A DNA stretch of 64,000 bases from Corylus avellana (GCF_901000735.1 NC_081544.1:13554630-13618629); one strand, 5' to 3'; positions 43,315 through 56,439 are shown, counted from the first letter of the stretch. Numbers and translations: made by a program. Notes: generated by a model not told the origin, from the sequence alone.

Positions 43315-44162
43315 GGAAATGGGCTTAGTTTGGAAAAAAAATTAGCGCCGCCGACTCTCAAATAAGAGACTGATTGGATTTGGTCGGAGAAATAAAGCTT
43401 TTAAATAAAAAATAATAATAATAAAAATAAAAAAAATAAAAACCTTTGGGAACAGATTCATTATTAAGTTTTTGTCAAAAGTGTATTTTTGTCCTTTTTC
43501 AGCTTTTTTTATCCTTATAAATGCTTTTAATTTTTTTACCAAATTAGTATTTTATTATTCAAATAGACTTTTTAAGTGTTAAAAGTCTTTTTAGACCCTT
43601 TAAACGTAATTTCAAACAGACTATAAAACAAGAAAAGAAGCAGCAATTTTTGAAATTTGGTACCCACCGGGCCACCGCTAGGGTGCCATGTGGGCGTTTG
43701 TGATTGCACAAGATACATACCGCCATACCGAGCAACCATCTCCGCTTTTTGGCAAAGATTTTCATTTTAACTACTCAAAATATAACTTTTTTTTCATTTT
43801 AGTTACTAATTTTTTACTACACTTCAACAAAACATCTATTTTCATTATCTATTCTAATTAAATATTATTTTATTATTATTTATCATTTCCTTTTCTTTCC
43901 TCATAAAAAATTAAATAAATAAATAAAAAGAGAGAAGGAGAGATAAAATATTAAAAAAATAGAGAAATATCTATATATATATATATATATATATATTATT
44001 ACAATTGGTTGGAAAAGTTCTATTTTACAAAGAGCCCACATAGTTGCTTTAAGGGTTTACCATTTTATAACAAATTTTTAAAATACAGCAGTTTTTCCAA
44101 ACATTTAAGAAATAAAATTATACGTGCCCATATTTTAACACACAACTTTACATTTATAAATC
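43315..44162 (-). promoter_or_regulatory. ARC3 5' flank and putative promoter
   Basis: This is the upstream side of ARC3, bounded by an LTR element at 44163. It is AT-rich, with A/T runs near 43390-43440 and an (AT)n microsatellite at 43970-43995. I see no convincing TATA box at a set distance. The codons just before the ATG read P-I-S in frame, so the coding frame may once have begun slightly farther upstream. No other gene is seen here. Confidence 0.4.
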
Positions 44163-44449
44163 TGTTGGGAATAAATTCACACTACAAGCCCACCAAATTC
44201 TGGGCCCAATGGCCAAGCATAGGCCCACGAAGATATTAATTGATAAGAAACATTCCGATTAGGATAATATCGGAATGAAGAAGTTCAATTCCAACTCAAA
44301 CTCCCATGAATCATAGCTTATCTCTAAAAGATAATCGTTCAGGTTTATCTCTACATGATAGATGTTGAAGGTTTATTTTTACACGATAGGTGTTGAAGGT
44401 TTATCTCAACTCTGGACTCTCAAACCAACTCAAACAAGTAGAATTAATC

Positions 44450-45000
44450 TAGATAAGTGCCAAAATATTCATATTTTAGCCCTTAACATATATTTGTTAA
44501 TTCCTTAATTTTGTCAGTTTATGTTATTTTATTTCATTTTTGTATTTTCTTTGTTTTATAGGTTTTTGGAAGAAAAGAAAGCATTTCTAGAAGTATCGAG
44601 CTTAAAGAACAAAATTGGGAAAAAGCTAGAAGATTTGAAGCAAGAAAAAGCATTCTCGTAGTGTGATCGATCCTAGGGGACCTACGATTGAGCGCACTTC
44701 CAGAGAGGTCTAGACATGAAGAGCAAGGCGTACACTCGTGTGCACAAGAGAAGACCGGATTGCATCTGCAATCGAGCGCAGAAGACACACGATCGAGCGC
44801 ACCTATGTGCTGGAGAATTCCAGAAGCTGTGGCCAGACTTATATTGCTTTCCATATTAGGGTTTTTCAAATCCTTGTTGCACTAGGACTAAACCCTGGGA
44901 TTTTACTAGGGTTTTTAGGTTTTTTAGAGTATTCCTAAACCTATAAATAGACCTCTAAGTCTCTTAGAAATAAATCTTGAGACACAACTTTGGAGAGGGG
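44450..45000 (+). repeat. Athila-type LTR fragment
   Basis: Begins AGATAAGTGCCAAAATATTC, matching the TGATAAGTGC start of the G1 LTR, with several GATCGAGCGCAC-like motifs at 44660-44810 and a CCTATAAATAG box at 44938-44949. It stops at the minisatellite, so the 3' part is absent. Confidence 0.65.
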
Positions 45001-45012
45001 GATTCAAATAAG

Positions 45013-45460
45013 AACCGAGTAAGTCACCCCCGGACATGTCGAAGAAGAACTGGGTAAGTCACCCCTGGATATGTCAAAGAAGTACCGGGTATGTCACCCC
45101 CGCACATGTTAAAGAAGAACCGGGTAAGTTACCCCCAGATATATCAAAGAAGTACCGGGTATGTCACCCCCGGACATGTTAAAGAAGTACCGGGTATGTC
45201 ACCCCCAGACATGTCAAAGAAGTGCCGGGTATGTCATGCCCGGACATGTGAAAGAAAAACCGGGTAAGTCACCCCCGAACATGTCAAAGAAGAACCGAGT
45301 AAGTCACCCCCGGATATGTCAAAGAAGAACTGGGTATGTCACTCCCGAACATGTCAAAGAAGAACCAGGTAAGTCGCCCCCGGATATGTCAAGAAAGAAC
45401 TGGGTATGTCACCCCCGAAAATGTCAAAGAAGAACCGGGTATGTCACCCCTGGATATGTT
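45013..45460. repeat. 35-bp minisatellite, about 12.7 copies
   Basis: The unit, roughly GAACCGGGTAAGTCACCCCC plus GGACATGTCAAAGAA, repeats in tandem with point differences (GGGTAAG/GGGTATG, GAACC/GTACC). Because 35 is not a multiple of 3, all three frames are visited and a 106-codon frame at 45161-45481 is only a reading of the repeat. Units have no interspersed unique spacers, so it is not a CRISPR array. Confidence 0.9.
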
Positions 45461-46248
45461 GAAGTCAATAACAAGGCATGATCCCCGGGTATCTCAAGAC
45501 TAGGATGGGTCTAACCCTTGAGCAAATGACAGAGCTGGGGGGTGCTCGCGGGAACTCAAACGATTCTAGAAACAGAGTTGAAGAGCTAAAAACACACTCA
45601 CTAGGGAGACATGAGTCTCAAACAAGGTCAAACAATAAGCCATCAAAAGGATTTGACTAAATTCTTGTTACCCAAGTACCTTTGGCTAAGAGAATTGGGG
45701 GCTAACTGTTGGGAATAAATTCACACTACAAGCCCACCAAATTCTGGGCCCAATGGCCAAGGATAGGCCCATGAAGATATTAATAAGCAAGGGCTATTAA
45801 TTGATAAGAAATATTCCGATTATGATAATATCGGAATAAAGAAGCTCAATTCCAACTCAAACTCCCATGAATCCTTGCTTATCTCTACAACGTAATCATT
45901 TCAAGTTTATCTCTACATGATAGCTATTGAAGGTTTATCTCTACACGATAGCAGTTGAGTTCTATCTCAACTCTGGACTCTCATACCAACTCAAACAAGG
46001 AGAACTAATCCAAGCCTATAAATAGGCCCATACACAAGGTATAAAAACTCTTGAATAATCTTCTCATATCTTCTCATACCCTCTGAATATTCTCTTTTAG
46101 AACTCAATTAGTCCCTTTGAGCATATTGAATGATTATGCACCAAAGCACAATATTTCTATGAGAAACTGTATGACTTTGGCATCAGAGTGTCCCCGGTCT
46201 CCTAGGGACCCCCCTTTGACAATTGCTCTTTTGTAGTGATCTGGAGTG

Positions 46249-47607
46249 TGTTGTGCAAATATCCATCTAAATTAATAGGCAAATAAATATATGTTTAACT
46301 CGTAAGTGCACAATATCAAAATGGTAGTATAGAGTGCAAGTACGAGATCATTTCCACGACGATTGCCGTAAATTATGCTTAAAATAAATTCCGTAATTAA
46401 AACAAAAGAAAGATTGATTTTTTTTTTTGAGTTAATAAAGAAAAAGGTAGGGCTTTGATATCTACCACTAATCATGCTCAAATAATATAGTAATATGTCA
46501 ATGCTCTAATCATATTATGAATACTTAAAGTTTGCCAACCTAAGGGTATGTGTGTCTACTCCTTAAGCTATTGATCTCCCTAAGCAACGAATTAGGCATA
46601 GATGTCTACTCTAATTATTTACCTTCTTAAAGGATTTAGCATGGGTGTCTATAAGTTGTTCTTTAAGGAAGCATAAATCTGTGGAAATCGACAAACACAT
46701 AGAACCTAGGGCATGGGTGTCTACTCCTGGTTTTTCAAATTAATTAATCCAAGAACCCGAGAAGAGATTCTTTTGTTACTCTATTAAGCCTAGGACTCGA
46801 TCATCCAAATTGACTTAAATAACCAATCCATACCACATGCATATAATGGCCAATCACACACATATGAGGAATTCGATAAAACAGGAATTAATCAAGTTAA
46901 GCATCACAACATGATTATCATAAAGGCGCCAATATTGATATATTAAAGAAACATAATTAGGGCTTCAATCTAGCCCTACTAAGGAGTTTAGTTACACGTG
47001 AGTTTGATGTTAAACATCATAAAATAAAATAGAAAGGAAAAGAATAAACCTAAAAACTTGAACTTGAAGAGCCTCCAATTCTTCTCCTTCAAATTGTGTC
47101 TCTATTCTATAAGCTTAAGAGTTTATTTATAGGCCTTAGGAACACTCTAGAAACCCTAAAAATCGTAGGTTTTGAGTCCGAGTTCGCCTAGGACTTTGAA
47201 AAACCTAGTTGGGGTGGAAAAAGGCACTTTTCGGAATAGGGCAGCTGCTGCCTTGTTCTTCACACACGGGTGCGCTCAATCGCGGCCTGTGTGCGCTCAA
47301 TCGTAGGTCTACAATCATGCCTTCTTCTTGTCATGAGAGTGCACACCTTGTGCTCGCTTCTTGGCTTGGACCTCTCTAGAAGTACGCTCGAGCACAGGTT
47401 TAGTGTGATCGATCGCACTATCAGAACCTTTAGCTTTTCCTAAATTTGCTCTTTAAGCCCGATACTTCCAAAAATGCTTCATTTTCTTCCAAAAACCTAT
47501 AAAACAAAGAAAATACAAAAAGAAATAAAATTGCACAAACTAACAAAACTAAGGAATTAGCAAATATAAATTAAGGGGCTACAATATGGATATTTTAGCA
47601 CTTATCA
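46249..47607 (-). repeat. G1 3' LTR
   Basis: 1359 bp. On the minus strand it begins TGATAAGTGCTAAAATATCC and ends TTTGCACAACA. It contains inverted forms of the GATCGAGCGCAC motif at 47270-47420 and a stretch of repeated GCATGGGTGTCTA-like phrases at 46500-46740 also seen in the other LTRs. Confidence 0.85.
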
Positions 47608-48960
47608 CACCCCTAAACTTAGATATAACTAGTACCTTAGCAATACAAAACTAAAAACAAAATGAAAAACAGAAAACAAAAAGATAGATCCATCTTTCAG
47701 AGGATGTATGATTGCATTTAGCATATGCAAAAGGTCTTTTAAACCCCTAGGAATTCCCTAGAGGACGAGTGAAGTCTCGTGAAGGTTTTCCAGGAATGTT
47801 ATCCACAAATATTATGCAAAAGTTTATGTTATCCAAAAATTGAAGTGTTACTCAAAACCATGGTTTTCATTCATAAACAAGCTTAAAAAGGTAAACTCCA
47901 TCTTCCCAATGAATTGAAATTTTAAAGTGTAATTACTTACAAAAGATAACTAAGGCATCACAATTTCGAAACAGTGAAAAGTGAACTAGCACATAAATAT
48001 GAAGCTCCCAATTATTTCCTATATGTAATGTCTCAATATCTCCAAGTTTATTGAAATCCGCATCAAAATGAATAACTATGGCATAACTTACTTTTTCAAG
48101 CTCTTTTTTTTTTCTTGGTCAAGTTGTGCAATGTTTGGTTCCCTTAAGCTTTCTAATTAACCCATGTAATAAGTGTTAAGTCAATGACTCCCAAACCAGG
48201 TGGTTTTAGGGCATTAGGTGTAAAAACACCCCTAAGGATCTATTAACTTGAGTCAAAAAGGCTACGAAACCAAACTAACCATGACATTAACCACATCAAA
48301 ATTCTTCACATTTTGACGTGAAAGATGTCCAGTTACTTAGTGAAAAGCTTATCAATGATCATTATATATATATATGCCAAAGTATTCATCTAATAAATCA
48401 TCCAGTTTCACCTAAGAAATAGAAACACATCAGACTTTCATGTCATACCTCACAATTTATGTGCTAATGTGCTTATGTAAGATTAGATCAAACATGTGAA
48501 TTCTCAACTGCTTAAAGCAAGTAACCAAACTGAAAAACTCTATCATCAGATCATGTGTTCAAAATTTTAAGCTCACCAATGAAATCAAATCACAATTCTT
48601 TCAGATCAACCAAAATTTTAAGATAACCATGAACATGCATTTAGTATTTGGCACAAAGTATGTGTAAATGCGTCTCCCATACCCCTAAACTTAAATTACA
48701 CATTGTCCTCAATGTGTGTAAAACATGGAAAAATCTTACCCGAGAGATGGACGAAACTGTACGGAGTAGCATGGCTCGTAGCATACCCCCAAACTTGAAC
48801 TGAAGCACACTTGTCTTGTGGGGTGCCTCTCATAAGAGCTAAGTTTAACGTCTTCAGCCAGATTATGGCCCTGCTTCATTACTATTGTTTTGCATATTGG
48901 ACAGACTGGAGTGCCAAATCTTCATCTCTTGGTGTAAAGTTCATTTCAATGTATGGCTTC
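47608..48960 (-). other. G1 3' non-coding region
   Basis: Lies between integrase and 3' LTR. AT-rich, with no open frame of note. Sites reading CCCCTAAACTTA (48680) and CCCCCAAACTTGAA (48786) resemble the polypurine tract and may be internal copies. The same text follows the LTR at 63843. Athila-class elements often keep an env-like frame here, but none was seen. Confidence 0.55.
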
Positions 48961-51624
48961 ACTCTATGTCCATTCAAATGTTTGATTTTTCTGTGGACTA
49001 TGGACCTCCAAAGTTCCATGAGAGAACACTTGGGTGACAATACAAGGACCAAACCATCTAGACTTAAGCTTACCAGGGAAGTGTCTTAATCTTGAATTGT
49101 AGATCAACACCTTCTGTCCCACATGAAACTCCTTCGTGACCAGTTGCTTATCATGATATGCCTTGGTTCTTTCCTTGTAGAGCTTGGCGTTCTCATATGC
49201 ATCACGCCTCAATTCCTCAAGTTCATTTAGTTTTTAACTTCCTCTTGTCACCAGCTTGTTTCATGTCAAAGTTGAACTTCTTGATGGCCCAATACGTTCT
49301 GTGCTCTAACTCCACTTGTAGATGACATGCTTTCCAAAAGACCAACCGATATTGGGACATACCGATAGGTGTTGTGCCAAATATCCACCTAAATTAATAG
49401 GCAAATACTTGGTACATTTTACTCGCAAGTGCAGAAGATCAAATGATAGTATAGCAGGCAAATTCGAGTTCATTCCCATGAGGATTGGTAAATTATGTTT
49501 AGACGTAATTTCCTATTTAATTAAATAGATAAAATTCAATTGACATGATTGAATTTAAAATAAAGAAATAAAATAAAAGATAAACTAAAACTAAAAAGGA
49601 TTAGGGTTTTGATATCCACCACTAATCAGACTAATTAAGATAACAATATGCTAATGCTCCAATCATACCGGTATATTTAATGTTTGCCAACCTAAGGGTA
49701 TGGGTATTTACTCCTTAAGCTATTGATTTCTCTAAGCAACGAATTAGGCATGGATGTCTATTCTAATTCTTTTTTTTTTCTTAATGGATTTAGCATGGGT
49801 ATCTACTAAGTTGTTCTTTAAGAAAGCATAAACTTATGGAAATCGACAAACACATGACGCTTAGGGCATGGGTGTCTACTCCTGGTTCCCCATGTTGATT
49901 AACCCAAGAACCCGGTGTAGATTTCTTTTGTTACTCTTATTAAATCCAGGACTCAATCATCCAAATTGATTTAATTAACTAGTCCATACCACATGCATAT
50001 AATGACCAGTCACATACATATGATGAATTCAAGATAACATGAATTAATTAAGTTAAATACACCAAAATGTAATTGTAGCAAAGGTGCCAATATTGAAATC
50101 ATAAATAAACATGATTAAGGCTTCAATCTAGCCCTAATTAAAATATAAACTACAGAACAAAAATAAAAGGTGGAAGAAAAGAAAACCCAAACTCCTCTTG
50201 ATCTAACCTTCAGTTCCTTTCCAGAGCTTGTGCCTCTTTCTCCACCCTTATTCCAAGAAGCTAAGAGGTCTATTTATAGGCTTAAAGGAATCGTAGAGTC
50301 CCAAGTAAACCTAGAAACCCTAATACAATTGTAGGTTTAAGTCCTTGTACAACAAGGACAAGAAAAACCCTAATTTGGAAGGAAAGGGAGAGTCTGGGCG
50401 CCTCTGATGTGTCTCCAGCGCATAGTTGCACTCGATCGCAACCTGTGTGCGCTCAATCACACGTCTGCTATCGAGATTCTTCTGGTGTGCACATGATTGC
50501 ACATGGCTGCACTCGCTGCTTGTCTTCTCTGGTAGTGCGCTCGAGTGTAGGTCCCCTGCGATCGATCGCATTGCCAGGAACTCCAACTTTTCCCAAATTC
50601 TCTCGTTAAGCCAAAATCTTCTATATTTACTTCGTTTTCTTCCAAAAGACTACAAAAGCATGGAAAACACATAAAAGAACTAAAATAGCATAAATTAACC
50701 ATACTAAAGAATTAGCACACATAAGTTTAAGGGCTAAAATATGAATATTTTGGCACTTAACAATAGGCGTCTCATATGCAGTCCTATAAGCCCATAGTGC
50801 ATCATTTAAGCATAGAGACCAATCGTTTTTGCTGACACTGTCCTTTCTAGGATGCTTTTGATCTCTCTATTGCTTATCTCCACTTAACCACTGGTTTGAG
50901 GATGATATGGAGTGCTAACCTTATGTGTGATCTCATACTTCTTTATCAAAGAAGCAAAAGCCTGATTGTTGAAATGGCTACCTCCATCACTGATTATTGC
51001 CCTTGGAGTCCCAAACCTAGCAAAGATGTTTTCCTGAAAAAACTTCACAACTACTTTGTGATGATTACTATTTGAGGGGATAGCCTCGACCCATTTAGAC
51101 ACATAATCCATACCCACATGAATATATAAATAACCATATGAGTTAGGAAATTGACCCATAAAGTCAATACCCCATACATCAAAGAGCTCTACCACTTGAA
51201 TGTTTTGCAATAGCATCTGATTTCTGGATGATATGTTACTTGTCCTCTGACATCTATCACAAGAGCTGCAAAACAAAAAGGCATCTTTAAACGTATTAGA
51301 CCAATAAAAACCAGATTGTAATACCTTAAGAGCTGTTCTCTTGGCCCCAAAGTGTCCTCCACAGGCAAACTGATGGCAATGCTGCAATATGCTCAAGTGC
51401 TCCTCCTCTGGGACACATCTTCTAATGATTTGATCAGGGCAAAATTTGAACATATATGGGTCATCCCAATGGTAATGTCTAGATATCGACATCAACCTCT
51501 TCCTTTCTTGACTAGACATACCTGAAGGAAAAACCTTGGCAGTTATATAATTAACAATATTTGCATACCATGGAAGTTTGGCATCTACTATAAATAATTT
51601 CTCATCTGGGAAGTTTTCATTCAA
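48900..51624 (-). pseudogene. G1 integrase, split by a solo LTR
   Basis: HHCC zinc domain ([12 protein letters not shown], then CSSCDRCQ), catalytic core with [21 protein letters not shown] and PYHPQTSG, then an in-frame TAA replacing a Gln codon (SG*VEIS, near 50884). The solo LTR 49370-50762 splits TAYETPI from [14 protein letters not shown]. The C-terminal part (49370-48960) keeps the GPY/F-type HFPGKLKSRWFGP module. Integrase inserts cDNA; this copy cannot. Confidence 0.85.
49370..50762 (-). repeat. Solo Athila-type LTR inside G1 integrase
   Basis: 1393 bp flanked by a perfect 5-bp duplication ATAGG (49365-49369 and 50763-50767). Minus-strand ends TGTTAAGTGCC and TTTGGCACAACA. It shares layout with the G1 LTR, including the repeated GGGTATCTACT-like phrases (49700-49890) and GATCGAGCGCAC-type motifs (50430-50590). 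No internal region, so it formed by LTR-LTR recombination after insertion. Confidence 0.92.
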
Positions 51625-51636
51625 AGGAAGCTCATC

Positions 51637-53111
51637 TCATTCTTCTTCATGAAGTAGCCTGGATAGGTGATCTGCCACCACATTCTCACTACCCTTCTTA
51701 TCTCTAATCTCAAGGTCAAACTCTTGCAGTAAAAGTACCCATTTGATTAATCTAGGCTTTGCATCTTTCTTAGAAAACAAATATCTCAAAGCAGCATGGT
51801 CAATGAATACAATAATCTTAGAACCAATTAGGTATGATTGAAACTTCTCCAAAGCAAATATGATAGCTAATAATTCTTTCTCAATAGTAGAATAATTTAG
51901 CTAAGCATCATTCAATGTTCTAGAAGCATAATAAATAGCATGAGGTACCTTGTTGATTCTTTGGCCTAAGACAGCTCCCAAGGCAAACTCACTGGCATCA
52001 CACATGAGCTCAAATGGAAGGTTTTAATCAAGTGCCATCATTATTGATGCAGATGTGAGCAACTTCTTCAATGTGTTGAAAGCATTCTTGCATTCTTAAG
52101 TCCATTCAAACTTGGCATCCTTGGCTAGCAATGCACAGAGGGGTCTAGAGATCTTCGAGAAATCCTTGATGAATCTTCTATAGAACTCGGCATGTCCAAG
52201 AAAACTTCTTACACCCTTCGCTGTCATAGGAGGGATTTGGAGATGATGTCAATCTTGGCCTTATCCACCTCAATGTCCTTGCTGGAAATGGAATGACCCA
52301 ACACAATGCCTTGTTGAAACATGAAGTGGCATTTTTCCCAATTGAGCACTAAATTGCATTCTTCACATCTCTTGAGGACACTCTTCAGATGATTAAGGCA
52401 TTCATCAAAATTAGAACAAAAAACACTAAAATCATCCATAAATACCTCAATGAATTTCTCCACCATGTCTGAGAAAATGCTCATCATGCATCTTTGAAAG
52501 GTAACTGGTGCATTGCATAATCCAAATGGCATCCTTCTATAAGCAAATGTGCCAAAAGGACATGTGAAGGTGGTCTTCTCTTGGTCCTTTAGTGCTATTG
52601 CAATCTGGTTATAGCCACTGTACCCATCCAAGAAGTGGTAGTATCTATGGCCAGCTAACCTTTCTAGCATTTGATCAATGAAGGGTAGAGGAAAATGATC
52701 TTTTCTGGTCACCTTGTTCAGCCTTTTGTAGTCGATGCATACCCTCCATCCAGTGGTTATTCTTGTAGGTATCAGCTCATCGTCTTTATTCTTTACAACT
52801 GTGATCCCATTCTTCTTTGGAACTACTTGAACTGGACTTACGCACTTATTGTCTGAGATGGGGTAGATAATGCCAACATCCAATAGTTTCAATACATTGG
52901 CCTTGACTACCTCCTTCATGTGTGGATTGAGTCTTTTTTGTGCATCCTTGGTTGGCTTTGCTTTGTCCTCAAGGAAGATTTGATGCATACACTTGGCTGA
53001 ACTTATCCCCTTGATGTCAGCAATGGTCCATCCTAAAGAAGTTTTATGCTCTCTAAGAACTCTCAACAGCTTCTCTTCTTCCCCAAAACTTAGATTTGCA
53101 GCAACTATCAC
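51637..53111 (-). pseudogene. G1 reverse transcriptase and RNase H
   Basis: RT is open from 53111 to 52224: MKEVVKANVLKLLDVGIIYP, VPKKNGIT, WRVCIDYKRLNK, FLDGYSGYNQI, FGLCNAPVTFQRCM and the catalytic FMDD in FIEVFMDDFSVF. After stops near 52220-51900 the RNase H/connection part resumes ([32 protein letters not shown]) at 51852-51637. Several stops, non-functional. Confidence 0.88.
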
Positions 53112-53120
53112 AGGTAGTGT

Positions 53121-53391
53121 CTAGTTCTCTCCCAAGTAGGCATATGTCAGATGTTCTGGCAACTGCTTCAATTCCAAATTTGGTGCATGGACAATAGAAG
53201 GGACAAGAGTAGTATTAGTAGGCACAAGAGTTTCAAAGGGAGGGGTGTACTTACTTGAATGTGGTGGAGAGGCCTCAAGGAAGTGCACAGCTTTAATGAT
53301 GTCATCAATAACATCTTCAAAATTTGGCTTAATGTCCTGCCTTGTGAAACTGTGAGTGAGGGTGGCCTCCAATGGATCTATGTGATGGAGC
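53121..53391 (-). pseudogene. G1 protease-RT linker
   Basis: Open frame with LEATLTHSF and LKQLPEHLTYAYLGEN, the latter the standard link before RT in Athila/Tat elements. The hAT element separates it from protease. Confidence 0.75.
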
Positions 53392-55968
53392 TAGGGGTGT
53401 AAACGAGCCGAGTTTGGGCAGTACGGGCTTGGCTCGTTTATTTTGGGCTCAGGTTCAAGCTAGAGCTCGACTCAAGCCTTACATTGCTGCTCGAGCTTGG
53501 CTCGACAGGGTTGGAACCCTGCTCGAGCTCGAGCTCGACTATTTTTTTTTTTGGTAATTTAAGTGCATTAGAGTTTTTTTATTTATTTTAATTCAAAATC
53601 TTAACATAAAAAATAAATAAATAAATAAATAAACCAAACAAACAAATTGACTCTAATTTGCTAAACCATACATTTATGTTCCCTTTAGCTCTGGCAGATT
53701 AATCTCCACCTCACAATCATCCATACATAATCAACTAACAGAAATATAGAATCAACTAAAATGCTAAAGAACATTGAACAAACATAAATGATTAATCCCA
53801 ACCTTACAATCATCCATACAAAATCAACTAAAACGCTAAAGAACATTGAACAAACATAACAGATTAATTCACCTCACAATTCCATACATAATTGAACAAT
53901 AACAATTATTTTCCTTCTGGCAGATCAATCTCCACCTCATAATCATCCGTATCCTCCACCTAACATAACAAATGCAAAGTAATTAGTTCAAATACAAGAT
54001 ATTAAGAAACTGAAAATAATAACCAAATGAACTTCAAAAGGCAGCCCCTTGACAAACAAACCACAATCTAAAATCCAAGACCTTAAATCCTCAGTTTGAA
54101 CAAGGATCGGTCATAGTTACAATTAATTTCTCACACACAGCAACAAAAGAGTTAGCACCCACAAACAGTTTAGGAACAAAGTTCAGCAAAACATGGTAAA
54201 CCCAATACCCATTCACATGAGAAAACTCCCAAGCTTGAAAACTAAGTTATATGCAGTTTTTTTTTTTTTTTTTTTAAAAAGGGAAATAGAAAATAAATAA
54301 ACAGAAATTAAGGGAACGTACTCTGGAGATTCTTGTTTATATACCTGTTGAACGACAAGGAAAATACAATAATTAATAAAACCTAGATTTTTTTTTTAAA
54401 AAAAATTGAAATTACAAAGAGAAATACTGCTTGTTATTACTAAAAATATACAGAGAGGCGAGGTGTGCTTGTTATTACTAAAAATATACTAAGAGGCTAG
54501 GTGAGAATCGTGAAATGAAGACAAGAGAGACCAAAATCAAAATCAAAATCAAGTTACTTGCAGCGAGAAAACAAGAGAGACAGATGAGGCGAGAGGGGGC
54601 GAGAGGCGAGGCGAGAGGCAAGAGAATCTAACTGAGAGGCGTGAGCCGCCTGAGAGTCTAAGAGACGAGAGCGTCTGATTGAGAGAGAGGGGCGGCACTT
54701 TAGGTTAGGGTGAGGGTTTTTTTTTTTTTCTTAGAGATGTATTTATAGTGTGCACTTGGAATTAATCCTATGTGTGCGTCTGATGGTGAGACTGGTTCCA
54801 TTGATCAAATCCAACAGCCAAGATTAAATTCAATTAAATTGGTCGGCTACGATTAAATTCAATCAAAAATTCAAAATTCAAAATTTAGGAATTAGGAATA
54901 AAAATTGTGTTATTTAGTATTATTTAGGGTCAGTTTGATATTTCAATTTTAATAATTGTGATTTTAATTTTTTTTTTTCAATCGCGTTTTTGTTTCTTCT
55001 TATTTTAGATTAAGTGTTTTTTTAAATGACAATGCCAACCGCTTTATGTCACACACACTAATAGTCTACCATCATATTACATATAGTCTATATAGACTAT
55101 AGTATTATTTAGTTAATATATTAAAATGTTAATGCTTAACATATATTGTATCTTATATTGTTAGTTATATGTAAACATTTATATACCTATATGATTGTAT
55201 CATTAAATGGGTAATGGGTCAATGTTAATTGTTATATACTTATATTATATGACCTCATGATCTAATAGTCATACACTCATATTTAAATTTTATGATCATA
55301 TTATCTCACAATTCATATTAATATTATCTTAGAAGTTAGATCTAAGATCATGTGATATACGTTTTATAAGAATAAAGTATCTAATTAAAATGCATTGATT
55401 AAATAACACAATAAGTTATGTAGATATACCATATGATTATATAATGATTAATGATTATGTGATATACGATTCTAATTTCCAAAGTATAAACTATCTAATG
55501 ATAATATTTTTATTAAATGACACAATAGCTTGTACCATATGATTATATTATATGATAAAATGATTAAATGATAATATTAAATATTTCTTATTATTTACTA
55601 TATATATAACAAATATATTATATACCTTTTTTTTTTTGTTATTTATGCATATGTGTGTATATATCTTATTTATATACATATGTATATATTATATAAACAC
55701 ATATAAGATATATACACACATATGCATAAATAACAAAAAAAAAGGTATATAATATATTTGTTATTATTGAGTAATGTTGACTATATATTGTTATTTGTTA
55801 CTTAATAAAAAATATATGAGCCAAGCCTAATAAGTGAGGCGAGCCTTATACGAGCTAGGATTCGTGTTCACGAAATGCTTCATTTAATATTCGAGTCAAG
55901 CACGAGCCGAGCTTATGTGAGCCGAGCCTGAGCTTACTCACGAGCGGCTTGCTCACTTAACAGCCCTA
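53392..55968. mobile_element. hAT-type element with long AT hairpin
   Basis: Inverted ends TAGGGGTGTAAACGAGCC and complement of CTTAACAGCCCTA. Flanking GATGGAGC (53384-53391) and GATGGACC (55969-55976) form an 8-bp target duplication with one change. Subterminal zones are dense in GAGCTCGA / GCTCGAG and GAGCCGAGC motifs. The interior is non-coding, and the sequence 54580-54680 is rich in GAGGCGAGA repeats. No transposase. It splits protease from RT in G1. Confidence 0.82.
55611..55759. repeat. Perfect 56-bp inverted repeat
   Basis: 55611-55668 and 55704-55759 are exact reverse complements apart from two extra T in the T-run, separated by a 35-bp AT-rich loop. Both arms carry GTGTGTATATATCTTA or its complement. 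It would extrude a cruciform or, if transcribed, a long hairpin. Confidence 0.92.
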
Positions 55969-56423
55969 GATGGACCTGGAAAAACTTTCTCAACAACACC
56001 TTGAATCATACAGACATTAAAGCATTCCAGATCATCTTGGGGTAATTTCAATGCATCAAATATTTTAAATTCTATCTTCTCACCATTTACCTTCATACTT
56101 ACAGTACCCTTTTTCACACAAATTTTTGTATTAGTAGTTCTCATAAAGGGTTTTCCTAAGATGATAGGCAAGGGCAATGGCATAGGGGATTCTTCCATAT
56201 CTAACACAATGAAATTAGCAAGTAAAATAAATTCACCTACCTTTACCAAGACATCCTCAAGTATACTTCTTGGTCTTTTGATGCTTCTATCTGTCAATTG
56301 CAAGGTGATAGAAGTTGGTTGAAGTTGCCCCAAATCTAGTGTCTCATATACAGTGTATGGCAGCAAATTGACCCCTGCTCCTAGATCCAGCAATGCACGC
56401 TCAAAAAGATGGTCTCCTATCAT
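55969..56423 (-). pseudogene. G1 aspartic protease region
   Basis: Reads ALLDLGAGVNLLPYTVYE, where the catalytic D-S/T-G triad has become DLG, then LQLTDRSIKRPRSILEDVLV and LPIILGKPFMRTT (flap and C-terminal hydrophobic motif). The Ser/Thr-to-Leu change should kill the enzyme. The frame ends when the hAT element begins, at GPS. Confidence 0.82.
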
Positions 56424-56439
56424 GTAAGGAATGGTAAAA

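Larger units (their letters stand above)
44163..46221 (+). mobile_element. LTR element with internal LTR insertion and minisatellite
   Basis: LTR copies start TGTTGGGAATAAATTC at 44163 and 45707. The second (45707-46221, ending CCCCCTTTGACA) carries a CCTATAAATAGGCC promoter-like box at 46014-46027 and is preceded by GAGAATTGGGGGC, a polypurine tract. The first copy is cut at about 44450 by an Athila-type LTR fragment. The internal remainder encodes a short gag-like frame (MTELGGARGNSNDSRN, 45526-45660). No pol. Confidence 0.65.

Noticed and set aside
45013..45460. CRISPR-like regular repeats
   Set aside because: Units are contiguous with no unique spacers, in a plant LTR element: a minisatellite.
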